Counted from the stretch's first letter, positions 1-9,403 are shown. The stretch: 64,000 nt of DNA from J089 sp964535735 (GCA_964535735.1 CAZHTM010000002.1:1-64000), one strand, 5' to 3'. Numbers and translations are program-made. Notes: a model not told the origin generated them from the sequence alone.

Positions 1-872
1 CGATTAATTAAATAGACTGCCACAATCGCTAAAGCACCACCAATTAGTGTAGAGAGAATAAGCGGTTCGTGTAAGAACAACTTTGCAAAACCCATGGCGC
101 TGACCGGAACCATAAAAATAAACGCGCTGGATCGTTCCGATCCCAGGGATTTGGTGGCCAGAAAATAAACGGTGGTTCCAAAAGCCATGGCCCCGACAGA
201 AGCGGAGAATAAGTTTATCCAGAAAATCCAGTCCAAGTGGAATACTGCGCCGATTCCCTGAACCAATGAAAAGGGAAGCGCCAGCAATCCTGCTACCCAG
301 TATGCGATCAGACTAAAGGTGAGGATATTGATGGAATCCTTCACCGATTCCGTAAGTACCGTAAGGAAGGCCCAGACTAATGCGCAGAGCAGAAAAAATG
401 CGTTTCCCGTGTGAAACAAGGCGGCAAAGCTAAAATCCCAGATTCGCAGGATGATCGAACCGCCTATAATGCCAAGTCCCAAACCGACATAATCTTTTTT
501 CCTCAGGGAACGGCGGAACCACAGAGCAGCAATCACTGCTGTAAGAATTGGATTCAAGGTGGTTACAAGAACACCACCGGCTCCAGCTAACCCCAATTGA
601 GAACCTAGAAAGAAAAAGAGGTTGTAAGCTCCGATCAGCACACCGCCAAGCAATGCACCTTTCCATCCCCGGGATGAATGGATTTTCCAATTGTGGGTTA
701 GGAATACAAAGGGGGTGAATAGAATACTGGCCATGAAAAAGCGCCAGAAAATCAGATGGGAAACAGCCGTATATCCGGCCAGGATTTTCCCGTTGGTCCA
801 GGACAAACCCCAGGCGAGCATCGCCAGGATCAGGAGACTGTATAATCCAAAGGTTGATGGTTTTGATGGCAT
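1..872 (-). CDS. DMT (EamA) family transporter, 3' end beyond window
   Basis: An open frame reads leftward from an ATG at 872 and leaves the window, giving about 290 visible codons. The family is about 300 residues, so only the last few are missing. The product is very hydrophobic, with about ten membrane-spanning stretches and the two-half layout of EamA drug/metabolite transporters. An AWGLSW segment lies near the N-terminus, and the helix with GGVLVTTLNPILTAV sits at the position of the conserved EamA motif. It is probably an inner-membrane exporter of small metabolites; the substrate cannot be read from sequence. No clear Shine-Dalgarno precedes the ATG. It is separated from the gene upstream by a terminator-like hairpin, so it is probably transcribed on its own. 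Confidence 0.85.
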   Translation of the reverse strand, partial: MPSKPSTFGLYSLLILAMLAWGLSWTNGKILAGYTAVSHLIFWRFFMASILFTPFVFLTHNWKIHSSRGWKGALLGGVLIGAYNLFFFLGSQLGLAGAGGVLVTTLNPILTAVIAALWFRRSLRKKDYVGLGLGIIGGSIILRIWDFSFAALFHTGNAFFLLCALVWAFLTVLTESVKDSINILTFSLIAYWVAGLLALPFSLVQGIGAVFHLDWIFWINLFSASVGAMAFGTTVYFLATKSLGSERSSAFIFMVPVSAMGFAKLFLHEPLILSTLIGGALAIVAVYLIN

Positions 873-947
873 TGTGCGTGAAAAATGAGGTGGATTATAC
901 AGCGATCCTGTTGGGATTCAAAGCGATGGACCTTTCATTCAACGTTA

Positions 948-1000
948 CCAATAAAAATACCGATCAGGTGTTGCTTTTCTTCTGGCCACACCTGACCGGT
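948..1000 (-). terminator. Rho-independent terminator of the thiolase/DUF35 operon
   Basis: Arms 959-971 and 988-1000 form a 13-bp stem with one mismatch around a 16-nt loop. On the minus strand the hairpin is followed by GTATTTTTATT. It lies just past the stop of the DUF35 gene, as expected for its terminator. Confidence 0.75.
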
Positions 1001-1037
1001 ATATGCGTTTATAGTGTCAGGTACTTAAGTACGGTCG

Positions 1038-1637
1038 TTAATTCCCGAACGTAAAATGCTCCGGAAGCTTATCCGCAGCGGTACCTTCGGGTACCCAGGA
1101 CAAATCGAGAATCGTGAAGGTAGGTTTTTCCGTGTTAAAGATGGGAACAACCCGCATCCCGATCTCTGGTTCGCCCAGGGATAAGTAACTCATAAGTATG
1201 GTGGCTACACCATCAAATTCGATATTAATGAACCGAATGGGTGTTTTCAGGGTGTTAAAGGCACCTGTGCGTTCCGTCACCATGAAGGTATGAACACGCG
1301 CCGTCTGCCGGGCCAATTCGGTGAAATCAACGATGGTAGTCTTTTGCAGACAATCGGGACAATGAATCACAAAGGGGATATGTTTGGTCCCGTGAAATTC
1401 ACAATCGGGATTGTCGCATTGAGTTCCCAATAGCCGGCCTTTGGACAAGGATTCAAAAAACGGCGCTTCGCCCCCATAGGAATGAATATGGGTGATATCC
1501 CGGGGATTGGTTACGCCCACCAAATGGCCTGCTTCATTGTAAATAGGCGAATTGGGATACATAAAAGAAAAGGATCCCTGAACCCGATAACGGCCTTTTT
1601 CGACCCGAACAGTTCCACGTTCCTGCGTTTGTGTCAT
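1038..1637 (-). CDS. DUF35 Zn-ribbon/OB-fold acyl-CoA-associated protein
   Basis: 199 residues beginning MTQTQERGTV. The ATG at 1637 is chosen because GGAAAGGAGTG lies just upstream and it overlaps the thiolase stop by four bases (ATGA). The mid-section has a four-cysteine zinc ribbon, CDNPDC then CPDC about 20 residues later, followed by an OB-fold-like C-terminal half (FVMTERT-like strands, GMRVVPIF). DUF35 proteins are partners of thiolase-fold enzymes: in archaea they bridge thiolase and HMG-CoA synthase, and in actinobacteria they form the Ltp2 retro-aldolase complex. Translational coupling to the thiolase gene upstream supports a physical complex here. The ribbon may bind Zn or be structural. 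Confidence 0.85.
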   Translation of the reverse strand: MTQTQERGTVRVEKGRYRVQGSFSFMYPNSPIYNEAGHLVGVTNPRDITHIHSYGGEAPFFESLSKGRLLGTQCDNPDCEFHGTKHIPFVIHCPDCLQKTTIVDFTELARQTARVHTFMVTERTGAFNTLKTPIRFINIEFDGVATILMSYLSLGEPEIGMRVVPIFNTEKPTFTILDLSWVPEGTAADKLPEHFTFGN

Positions 1638-3061
1638 GATACACTCCTTTCCAATACATAATCGGGATCCACAACTACGGTGGCGGTTACATGGCTGCCA
1701 ACCCCAGCATGACTGATGGCCAGACCGCGGTGGGCATTTTCCACTTGGAGATTGGTCCAATCCTCCGGTTTTTTACGGCCAAATTGCTCCCATTTCTTTG
1801 GATCACTGTGCATTTCTTCCCAGCGATGCCAAATATGCTGCGCCACTTCCACGGCTTGCATGATGCCTGTGGCGCCTACGGCATGCATGTTGCCAATCAG
1901 GCCCCCGGACAAATTCGCCGGTAATTTTCCAGGTTTACCTGTGTTAGGATTGGTATGATAACAGTCACCGCTTTCCACATACGTGCGACCTTCGCCATAG
2001 GGGCGAATACCAATATCCTCATAGGTCTGGATATCACTGATGGTGAAGGCGTCATGCAATTCCACCAGATCCAGGTCTTCCGTGGGATCGGTAATGCCCG
2101 CCATACCATAGGCATAGTAGGCCGCCATTCGTGCTGCCAGGAAGCCCGTAAATCCGGGATAGCGATCACCACCGGGGAATCGTTCACCCAGGTCTTTGTA
2201 CTGATCGGCAGATTCATGTGGCAGTAGCGGAATTTCCATGTGGCGACGATCGGCCGGACGCAAGGTGTGACTTCCGGCGGCTACGTAAACTCGCAAAGGA
2301 GTGTCGGTCAATTCGTAGGCCGTTTTTTCATCGCAAAAGATAGTGCAAGCCGCCCCAACGCTCATCAAACAACAATCCAGAGCATGGAGGGGATGGGCCA
2401 CAACCGGGGAATTCAGGACATCTTCCACGGTAATCTTCATTCCCCCTTGGGCATGGGGATTCATGCGGGCATAACCCCGGTTCTTCACGGCGATTTCCGC
2501 CATGGTACGGCGGAAGGATTCTTCCGATTTTCCAAACACCTGCCAATATTTCTGGGCCATCACCGCATAGTAGCCGGTGTAGATGTGCCCCAACGGTGTT
2601 TCCCAGTCTTTATCCGCTGCGGAGGCGATATAATGGTTCCCTTCATCCGTGGGAACTTCATCCATCCGCTCCCAGCCCATGGCCAGTACACAATCGGAAT
2701 AACCGGAGGCCACAGTTTTGAAGGCTTCCCACAAGGTGGATCCGCCGGTGGCGCCGCCTGTTTTGATGCCCACATTGCCCAGTGGGTCCAGACCCAAGCG
2801 GTCATGGATCAGGGCTTCTCCCAGAAGTTGATCCCCGAAATGATCCGCGAAATGACCATAATACGCCGTATGGATATATCGTTTCAGTTCAGCCGGTGAT
2901 TTTTGAATAAACTTTGCCGCCTCGGTAAAGGCATCAATCACCAGTTCTTCTGTTTTTTTCTCCGGAATGGCGCGCCCGAATTTGGACATCCCACCGGTAA
3001 CCATATAGACCGGGCGGCTCATCTTTGGAATTTTAAGCTGTCGTTTGCTAAAGGTAATCAT
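1634..3061 (-). CDS. Thiolase-fold protein lacking the nucleophilic Cys (Ltp/SCP-x-like)
   Basis: 475 residues. The ATG at 3061 has GAGGGGAA directly upstream; an internal ATG at 3022 (MSRPVYMVTGG) is an alternative. The fold is thiolase: N-terminal GGMSKFGR, VLAMGWERM, and near the C-terminus NMHAVGATG, the equivalent of the GGHPxGATG His motif. Where active thiolases have the acylated Cys (CASG) this protein reads GGATGGS (around residue 103, Gly), so it cannot form a normal acyl-enzyme. Ltp2-type retro-aldolases of steroid side-chain breakdown also lack this Cys and pair with DUF35, as here. It could instead be an inactive or differently acting lipid-transfer homologue. Its substrate is unknown. 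Confidence 0.8.
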   Translation of the reverse strand: MITFSKRQLKIPKMSRPVYMVTGGMSKFGRAIPEKKTEELVIDAFTEAAKFIQKSPAELKRYIHTAYYGHFADHFGDQLLGEALIHDRLGLDPLGNVGIKTGGATGGSTLWEAFKTVASGYSDCVLAMGWERMDEVPTDEGNHYIASAADKDWETPLGHIYTGYYAVMAQKYWQVFGKSEESFRRTMAEIAVKNRGYARMNPHAQGGMKITVEDVLNSPVVAHPLHALDCCLMSVGAACTIFCDEKTAYELTDTPLRVYVAAGSHTLRPADRRHMEIPLLPHESADQYKDLGERFPGGDRYPGFTGFLAARMAAYYAYGMAGITDPTEDLDLVELHDAFTISDIQTYEDIGIRPYGEGRTYVESGDCYHTNPNTGKPGKLPANLSGGLIGNMHAVGATGIMQAVEVAQHIWHRWEEMHSDPKKWEQFGRKKPEDWTNLQVENAHRGLAISHAGVGSHVTATVVVDPDYVLERSVS

Positions 3062-3184
3062 GTTCCCCTCAATCGTTTAGTGTATGTGAAGTGTTTTCCC
3101 GTAAGGAAATCTTATGGAATGGATAATAAGACATGATAAAATTTAGTTACACAAAGCTAATCCTCCACTGATTTGGTGAAAAGA

Positions 3185-3223
3185 CAAAAAAACGGGTCAA
3201 ATCGGAATACGATAGGACCCGTT
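3185..3223 (-). terminator. Rho-independent terminator after the PpiD-like gene
   Basis: AACGGGTC (3191-3198) pairs with GACCCGTT (3216-3223). On the minus strand the stem runs into TTTTTTTGTCTT. It sits 27 bp past the stop of the foldase gene. Confidence 0.85.
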
Positions 3224-3249
3224 GAAAGAATCACGTGGTGCGGATGGGA

Positions 3250-5088
3250 TTAATAATAATACTTGCGATTATCCACAATCTCCGCCGCATCTTGTTGGGC
3301 TTTTATCCAATCGGAATAGGTTTGGTTTTGCCGGGATGCCAGAATCCGCTTACGAATCGTGGGTTTTTGGACTTCATAGTCTTTCTCATCAATTTCAGGT
3401 GCTTTCACCACTTCCACTATCGCATAGCCGCGAATGGTTTTCACCGGTCCGATAATATCGCCATTTTTTGCGTTCAGGAGGGCGCCCACCAGCATATTAC
3501 TACGTCCCACATTCCGAAATCCCTGGATCAAGTTTTTGGAATCGCCAAAGGCTGCTTCCAGTTTTTTATCCTCGGTGGCAATTTCCCGTAATGTGGCGCC
3601 CTGGTCAATTTTCTCCCGGATTCGTTTTGCAACAGCCAATGCTTTTTCGTGAACAATCTTATCGCTGAGAGAGCGTTCCAGTGTCGGTTTCACTTCCTCC
3701 AGAGGACGCGGGCCGGGAGGGATAATGGAATCCAGGGTAACCACGGCGTAAAATTGATCATTTTCAAAGGGATCGGATACAACACCTGGTTCATTATTGA
3801 AGGCGAAGCGCACCGCGGGTCGCATGGGACCCAGACCGCCAATGGAAATGGCGTCTTCGGTAAAGGGCATGGATTTCCGCGGGGATACCTGGTGGGTGTC
3901 CACGGCCGCGTCAAATCCATAGTCCTGAGCGTCGTAACTAAATAGATTGGCCTCATTTCGCAATTTTTCCTTGGTCCGGGGACTGATTTCCACACGCAAG
4001 AGGATATGGGAGGCTTCTACTTTTTCCTCTCCGTTATCGTTCTTTCGATCGTGGATTTTGATAATATGATATCCAAAATTGCTCAGAACGGGACCGACAA
4101 TATCGCCCGGTTGTCCGCTAAATGCTGCTTCTTCGAAAGCTGGTACCATTTGTCCGCGACCAAACCAGCCCAGGTAACCGCCCCGGCCACTGTCGGGCGT
4201 CGCCTGATTTCCAGGATCTTCAGAATATTCATTGGCTAACTGAGCAAAATCAGCGCCGTTTTTAAGCTGCCGTACCAGATCGGCCGCTTCCGCCAACACC
4301 AGATTGGTGTCCTCTTGGGTGGCCTTCTTTTCCCATGTCACCATCTTGAGCACCCGTCGTTCGTCTCGGTGGAAATCGTCCAGGCGGCGATTGTATTCCT
4401 CCTGGATAGCCTCTTCGGAAGGTTTCAGAGAATCGGGATCGAAATACCGTGCAGATATATGGAGAGAATTGATCGTATAATTCACATTCCGTTTTAAATA
4501 CTCTTCCCGTATATCATCCTCGGTTACTGTTACAGATTGAACGATCATCTGCTGGAGTTTATAACTGGGGAGATAGGTATTTTTCATGAATTGTTCAACC
4601 GGCGCCCATTCGTTTCCCTGGGGATTAGAAACGGCCTGGGTATATTTATTCATATCAAACACGCCGTTGGTTTGGAACGCAGGGTTCTGTTGTAAAAACT
4701 GAGGCGGGTAATTCTTCAAGTGAAACAATACTTCTTCGTCTGTAACCTCAATGTCCCAATCTGTCACGGCTTGCCGGATCAAAACATCCTGGATTAAACT
4801 TTCCCACACTTTATCGCGAATGCGGGCTAAATCCAGATCCGTGATTTCTTCTCCCGATTGACGGTAATCTTCCAGCTGATTAGAAACCATCTGTGAAAAT
4901 TGTTCTGGTGAAATCGATTCGCCATTGACCATCCCTATGGACGTCCGGGGATCCACCTTACCAAGAATTGTGTCTAAAATATTGGCGCCACCAACGAGTC
5001 CGCCAACAGTCATGCTTAACAGAAATAAGAATAACAGCGCCCATAGCACTACGTGCATTCTTTCGCGCATGGATGTCATCAAAGCCAT
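3250..5088 (-). CDS. PpiD/SurA-like periplasmic peptidyl-prolyl isomerase
   Basis: 612 residues; the ATG at 5088 follows TAAGGAAAACCT. A single N-terminal membrane anchor (about residues 11-34) is followed by a SurA_N/PpiD-type segment with GMVNGESISPEQF. A clear parvulin (PPIC) domain spans about 245-350, with GGYLGWFGRGQMVPAFEEA. A second, degraded parvulin repeat starts near 355 (EASHILLR), and a third partial one lies near the C-terminus (IIGPVKTIRGYAIVEVV). This is the PpiD layout: a membrane-tethered chaperone assisting newly exported envelope proteins. It stands alone, opposite to the gene at 5256, and has its own terminator. Confidence 0.88.
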   Translation of the reverse strand: MALMTSMRERMHVVLWALLFLFLLSMTVGGLVGGANILDTILGKVDPRTSIGMVNGESISPEQFSQMVSNQLEDYRQSGEEITDLDLARIRDKVWESLIQDVLIRQAVTDWDIEVTDEEVLFHLKNYPPQFLQQNPAFQTNGVFDMNKYTQAVSNPQGNEWAPVEQFMKNTYLPSYKLQQMIVQSVTVTEDDIREEYLKRNVNYTINSLHISARYFDPDSLKPSEEAIQEEYNRRLDDFHRDERRVLKMVTWEKKATQEDTNLVLAEAADLVRQLKNGADFAQLANEYSEDPGNQATPDSGRGGYLGWFGRGQMVPAFEEAAFSGQPGDIVGPVLSNFGYHIIKIHDRKNDNGEEKVEASHILLRVEISPRTKEKLRNEANLFSYDAQDYGFDAAVDTHQVSPRKSMPFTEDAISIGGLGPMRPAVRFAFNNEPGVVSDPFENDQFYAVVTLDSIIPPGPRPLEEVKPTLERSLSDKIVHEKALAVAKRIREKIDQGATLREIATEDKKLEAAFGDSKNLIQGFRNVGRSNMLVGALLNAKNGDIIGPVKTIRGYAIVEVVKAPEIDEKDYEVQKPTIRKRILASRQNQTYSDWIKAQQDAAEIVDNRKYYY

Positions 5089-5255
5089 AGGTTTTCCTTA
5101 CAAAATGGTCTGGTTAAAGGGGAGCGAATTTAGACAGGCTCTCAAGGATTATCAACGTCCATCCTGCAAACCAATATAATTCTGAGAATTTTTATTCTTC
5201 CTGTAAATCATGTCTTATCCAATGGAAACTGAATAGAAATACCCTAATTTTGCAT

Positions 5256-6296
5256 ATGCGACAAATACAAATTATTTCATACGGTGGGCCTGATCGTCTT
5301 CAAGCGGTAGACGTACCTCAAGCGGCCCCAGGGAAACGGGACGTAACCATTCAAGTCCGGTATGCGGGAATTAATTTTGCCGACATCATGTGCCGGATTG
5401 GACTGTATCCCAATGCGCCGAAGCCGCCCTTTGCTCCTGGATATGAAGTAGCAGGTATCATTTCCGAAGTGGGAACGGAGGTGGACTCATCGCTGGTGGG
5501 TAAGCCGGTAGTATCCATGACCAATTTTGGAGGATACGCCACCCATGTTACCGTCCCTCACTCGCGCGTCATTCCCCTCAACGATGAGGACGAATGCCGG
5601 TGGGCTGTGGCCATGCCGGTGAATTACCTTACCGCCCAGATCATGCTATTTCGACAAGCGGCGCTGCGATCTGGAGAGTGGGTTTTGATCTTTGGCATTG
5701 GCGGCGGCGTGGGTGTTAGCGCGCTTCAACTGGCGCAAAAGGCTGGAGCAAACGTGATCGGTACAGCGTCGGAATGGAAACATGACCGGCTGCGGGATTT
5801 AGGCGTTAAGTATCTTCTTGACCCTCAAAAAGAAGATGTCCGTAAAAAAATCTCCCAATGGACGAACGGCAAAGGCGTGGATGTAGTTCTGGATCCCATC
5901 GGGGGAAAACATTTGAAATTAAGCTATGAATTGCTTAATCCTCTGGGACGGCTGGTAGCCTATGGATTTTCCACCGCCGCCCAACGCAGGAGACATTGGC
6001 TCCGCGCACTTCAGGAATATCGCGCCACCCCGAAATTCAATCCTATTCAGATGATGCGCAGCAACAAGGGCGTGTTTGGATTTCACCTGGGATTCCTGGG
6101 CGATTTGGAAGGGGAGATGGGTGGGATGTTAACCGAACTCATTCATGAAGTACGGGAAGGACGTTTGAAGGTTATTATCGATCGTGAATTTCCTTTATCC
6201 CTGGCCAGTGAAGCGCATCAGTATATCCACGAACGGAAAAATTTTGGCAAAATCATTTTGAATTGCCAGGAGTCGAAGGAAGGTGCTCCTAAATAA
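5256..6296 (+). CDS. Medium-chain dehydrogenase/NADPH:quinone oxidoreductase-like
   Basis: 346 residues from the ATG at 5256; a TTG two codons earlier is an alternative. The N-terminal GroES-like half contains VRYAGINFADIMCRIGLYP and the PPFAPGYEVAG motif of zinc-free quinone reductases. The Rossmann half has LIFGIGGGVGVSALQLAQ, an NADPH-binding glycine motif, followed by DVVLDPIGG. The catalytic-zinc cysteines of alcohol dehydrogenases are absent, which favours a quinone reductase or VAT-1-like enzyme. It probably reduces quinones or enals in the cytoplasm. The end overlaps the next gene by 14 bp. A TAATTTTG -10-like element ends six bases before the ATG, so the message may be nearly leaderless. 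Confidence 0.85.
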   Translation: MRQIQIISYGGPDRLQAVDVPQAAPGKRDVTIQVRYAGINFADIMCRIGLYPNAPKPPFAPGYEVAGIISEVGTEVDSSLVGKPVVSMTNFGGYATHVTVPHSRVIPLNDEDECRWAVAMPVNYLTAQIMLFRQAALRSGEWVLIFGIGGGVGVSALQLAQKAGANVIGTASEWKHDRLRDLGVKYLLDPQKEDVRKKISQWTNGKGVDVVLDPIGGKHLKLSYELLNPLGRLVAYGFSTAAQRRRHWLRALQEYRATPKFNPIQMMRSNKGVFGFHLGFLGDLEGEMGGMLTELIHEVREGRLKVIIDREFPLSLASEAHQYIHERKNFGKIILNCQESKEGAPK

Positions 6297-6951
6297 TCAG
6301 GAACTTTTGAACTGCCGAACCTGTCCCCGGCTGGTGGAATTCAGGGAAGCGGTCGCCCGCAAAAAGCGAAAACAATACCAGGACTGGGATTATTGGGGAA
6401 AACCGGTCCCGGGCTATGGTGACCCGGATGCCACCTGGATGATTGTGGGTCTGGCACCGGCGGCTCACGGAGGCAATCGGACCGGGCGGGTGTTTACGGG
6501 CGATAAATCCGCCACGTTTCTGTTTCAGCATCTGGCAAAAGTGGGATTGTCCAATCTCCCTGATTCAGTAACCAGGGATGACGGTCTGATCCTGAATCAA
6601 GGCTATATGACAGCAGTTCTGAAATGCGTTCCTCCGAAGGATCGACCCCAAGCTCAGGAATTGAAACAGTGCCGGCCTTATTTTACCCAGGAGTTGGAGA
6701 ATCTGCCACGCCTGAAACTGATACTGGCTTTGGGCCGAATTGCCCATAATGGCATTTTAGATTATTACCGGTCCATCACGAATATTAAGAAACGGAATTT
6801 TCCCTTTACCCATGGTGGAGAGGTGCAATTGCCCGACGGACGACGATTAATCAGTTCCTACCATCCTAGCCCCAGGAATGTGAATACCGGACGCTTAACC
6901 TCGCCCATGTTTCTAACCATTTTATCACGCTGTAAGGAGGTATTATGCTGA
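6283..6951 (+). CDS. Family 5 uracil-DNA glycosylase (UdgB-type, Fe-S)
   Basis: 222 residues with a GTG start at 6283 inside the end of the previous gene, after AAGGAAG. Motif 1 is GLAPAAHGGNRTGRVFTGD (about 56-74) and motif 2 is SYHPSPRNVNTGRLT (about 192-206), the arrangement of family 5 UDG. Cys11, Cys14, Cys115 and Cys130 match the four ligands of the 4Fe-4S cluster found in families 4 and 5. These enzymes remove uracil and other deaminated bases from DNA; family 5 lacks the polar Asp/Asn in motif 1, and here that place is Ala. The stop overlaps the start of the DPP-IV gene, whose ribosome site (AAGGAGGT) lies inside this gene. Confidence 0.9.
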   Translation: MLLNNQELLNCRTCPRLVEFREAVARKKRKQYQDWDYWGKPVPGYGDPDATWMIVGLAPAAHGGNRTGRVFTGDKSATFLFQHLAKVGLSNLPDSVTRDDGLILNQGYMTAVLKCVPPKDRPQAQELKQCRPYFTQELENLPRLKLILALGRIAHNGILDYYRSITNIKKRNFPFTHGGEVQLPDGRRLISSYHPSPRNVNTGRLTSPMFLTILSRCKEVLC

Positions 6952-9128
6952 GAAGAGGAGGACTCCTCATTCTGTTCATATGTTCACTGGCGACCAGTCA
7001 GGATGTAAAAGATTTGACCATGGATGATGTTTTTAAATCTTTCTTTAAAGATCATTCATTTTCAGCACGATGGCTTCCCGCAGAGGACCGTTTGGCATTC
7101 ACCAAAACCGATTCAATCTATGGAAAGTCTATTTATTCTACGGATCCGGTCCAGGGCGATACGGCTCTCATAGTTCGTGGGAATGACCTTCGCCTGGGTG
7201 ATTCTGTCCTGGCGTATTCCGGCTGGCGATTCAGCGCAAATCAACAGCGGGTATTGCTGGAAACCAACGTAAAACGAATCTGGCGACGGTCTCGGTCTAT
7301 GGTAGCCTATGTGTACACTTTGAAAGATCAATCCCTCGTGGCACTGGGAAAAGGCGCCCGACTGCGGAATGTGAAATTCTCACCTGACGGGAATCGCGTC
7401 GCTTATGTAATGGAAGATAATAATCTCTACGTATATGATTTGATCAGGCAGAAAGAACGGCAACTCACCAAGGATGGCTCCTCCAACATTCTCAATGGGC
7501 ATTTCGGTTGGGTATATGAAGAAGAATTCGGCACTTACGACGGGTATCGCTGGTCGCCGGACGGTCGCTATATCGCCTTTTGGCGGGAGGATCAGACGGA
7601 AGTTCCCACGTTTCCGTTGGTGGATTATATGGACACTTATCCACATATTCAGACCATCCACTATCCCAAGGTAGGCGAACCCAATCCCGTGATGAAGATC
7701 GGCGTTGTGGACGTGCGGAAAGGTCGCCGGCGCTGGATCAAGATGGAGTCCAATACTGATACGTACTATCCACGCCTTTATTGGATTCCAGGTAAAGGGG
7801 GACAACCCTCGGATCATGTGTTGATTTTCAAGTTGAACCGACTCCAAAATCATCTGGAACTCATCTCGGCTGATATTCGGACCGGCAAGGTGGCCACCCT
7901 TTATGAAGAAAAGGATCCCGCCTGGATTGACATTACCGACGATCTTAGGTACCTCAAGGATGGAAGCTTTCTGTGGACCTCCGAAAAGTCCGGTTACCGG
8001 CACATTTACCGTATTTCCGCCGACGGATTGACCAGTAAGCCCTTAACCGGGGGAAACTGGGAAGTGACGCGCATTGTGGATGTGGATGAAGAGGGGGGAT
8101 GGGTTTATTTTTACAGCAAACGAGCTTCTGTCATCGGCCAGAACCTGTACCGGGTAACGTTGGACGGCAGTGAACTTCAGAACCTGACACCGGAAGAAGG
8201 CTGGCATTCGGTTCAATTTGCGCCCCATCATCGACAATTTATTGACGCCTGGAGCACAGCTGCCATGCCCACAACACGGCGTTTGAAGGATGTGGGAGGC
8301 ACTATCCTGAAAATATTCAGCGTGCCCGATACGTCGGATTTTCAAACCTATGGTTTTACCCATCCCCAATTCTTTCAGATTGCCACGACGGATGACAGCA
8401 CGTTGTTGAATGTGAAAATGATGCTTCCACGGGATTTCAATCCGGAGCAAAAGTACCCCGTTCTCATGTATGGATACGGGGGGCCCGGAAGTCAGGTAGT
8501 GGCGAATCGCTGGGGAGGTCGCTTTAGCGCCTACTGGTATCAATACCTGGCCCAGCAGGGTTACATCCTGTTTTCCGTGGATAACCGGGGAACGGGCGGC
8601 CGAGGGAAAGCCTTTAAAAACTTAGCTTATGGTGATCTGGGCAAATACGCCGCTGGCGATCACATGGAAGCGGTAAAATACTTGCGGACTTTGCCTTATG
8701 TGGATCCGAAACGCATTGGCATTTGGGGTTGGAGTGGTGGAGGGTACCTCGCTAGCCTGTGCCTTACGAAAGGAGCGGATTATTTCTCCATGGGCATTGC
8801 CGTAGCGCCGGTGATCGATTTACGCCTCTACGATACGATTTGGACGGAACGGTACATGGGAACGCTGGAAACCAATTCCGCCGGGTATGACAGCGCCAAT
8901 GTGCTCACCTACGTGGATCGTTTAAAAGGGGATCTCCTCATCATTCACGGCACCGGCGATGACAATGTTCATTATCAGAACACGATTCAGATGGTCAACG
9001 CCTGTATCGCAAAGAAGAAACAAATCGATATAATGTTGTATCCCAATCGAAATCATGGGATTTATGGAGGGACGACCACTCGCCATTTGTACACCAAAAT
9101 CACAAACTATATTTTGGAACACTTGTAG
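6945..9128 (+). CDS. Dipeptidyl peptidase IV family serine peptidase (S9B)
   Basis: 727 residues; the ATG at 6945 follows AAGGAGGTATT. A signal peptide covers about residues 1-19 (LLILFICSLATSQ), so the enzyme is exported. The long beta-propeller (DPPIV_N) contains GWVYEEEFGTYDGYRWSPDG, whose Glu pair binds the substrate N-terminus in DPP-IV. The C-terminal alpha/beta hydrolase domain holds the triad: Ser597 in GWSGGGY, Asp672/673 in GTGDDNVH and His704 in NRNHGIYGG. It should cleave X-Pro or X-Ala dipeptides from peptide N-termini in the periplasm or outside, in line with a peptide-scavenging life. Length is normal for the family. Confidence 0.95.
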   Translation: MLRRGGLLILFICSLATSQDVKDLTMDDVFKSFFKDHSFSARWLPAEDRLAFTKTDSIYGKSIYSTDPVQGDTALIVRGNDLRLGDSVLAYSGWRFSANQQRVLLETNVKRIWRRSRSMVAYVYTLKDQSLVALGKGARLRNVKFSPDGNRVAYVMEDNNLYVYDLIRQKERQLTKDGSSNILNGHFGWVYEEEFGTYDGYRWSPDGRYIAFWREDQTEVPTFPLVDYMDTYPHIQTIHYPKVGEPNPVMKIGVVDVRKGRRRWIKMESNTDTYYPRLYWIPGKGGQPSDHVLIFKLNRLQNHLELISADIRTGKVATLYEEKDPAWIDITDDLRYLKDGSFLWTSEKSGYRHIYRISADGLTSKPLTGGNWEVTRIVDVDEEGGWVYFYSKRASVIGQNLYRVTLDGSELQNLTPEEGWHSVQFAPHHRQFIDAWSTAAMPTTRRLKDVGGTILKIFSVPDTSDFQTYGFTHPQFFQIATTDDSTLLNVKMMLPRDFNPEQKYPVLMYGYGGPGSQVVANRWGGRFSAYWYQYLAQQGYILFSVDNRGTGGRGKAFKNLAYGDLGKYAAGDHMEAVKYLRTLPYVDPKRIGIWGWSGGGYLASLCLTKGADYFSMGIAVAPVIDLRLYDTIWTERYMGTLETNSAGYDSANVLTYVDRLKGDLLIIHGTGDDNVHYQNTIQMVNACIAKKKQIDIMLYPNRNHGIYGGTTTRHLYTKITNYILEHL

Positions 9129-9130
9129 GC

Positions 9131-9159
9131 TTGTTTCCGGGGTAAGATTGTTCTAATTT
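9131..9159 (+). promoter_or_regulatory. Candidate promoter of tRNA-Ala
   Basis: TTGTTT (9131-9136), 17 bp, then TAATTT (9154-9159) followed by TGC. Position and spacing fit a housekeeping promoter about 25 bp ahead of the tRNA. A TAATTT -10 also precedes tRNA-Leu. Confidence 0.45.
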
Positions 9160-9184
9160 TGCGCCGCTTTTTCAAAGCTTTTAT

Positions 9185-9258
<74 letters not shown>

Positions 9259-9268
9259 CCCTCAATAA

Positions 9269-9304
9269 AACCCGGTTTCTCGACGAGAGATCGGGTTCTT
9301 TTTT
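9269..9304 (+). terminator. Terminator-like hairpin after tRNA-Ala
   Basis: AACCCG (9269-9274) pairs with CGGGTT (9292-9297) and is followed by CTTTTTT. The inner part can add a TCTC/GAGA pairing. It ends the tRNA transcript. Confidence 0.7.
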
Positions 9305-9345
9305 ACAGCAAAATTGGGACAGGCGTACTCAGAAATGGACAGAAA

Positions 9346-9397
9346 AATGTGGTCAAAATGTGGTTATTTGGGGTAAAAATGTGGTTATAATGTGGTC
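9346..9397 (+). repeat. Four phased AATGTGGT(C/T) direct repeats
   Basis: Copies start at 9346, 9357, 9378 and 9389, with spacings of 11, 21 and 11 bp, so all four face the same side of the helix. They lie between tRNA-Ala and the integrase remnant. That is where the arm-type integrase sites of an attL would lie. The binding role is inferred. Confidence 0.55.
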
Positions 9398-9403
9398 AGA
9401 ATT

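Noticed and set aside
1038..1760. 240-codon version of the DUF35 gene
   Set aside because: The first 41 codons lie inside the thiolase gene in another frame and lack family character; the ATG at 1637 has a good ribosome site.
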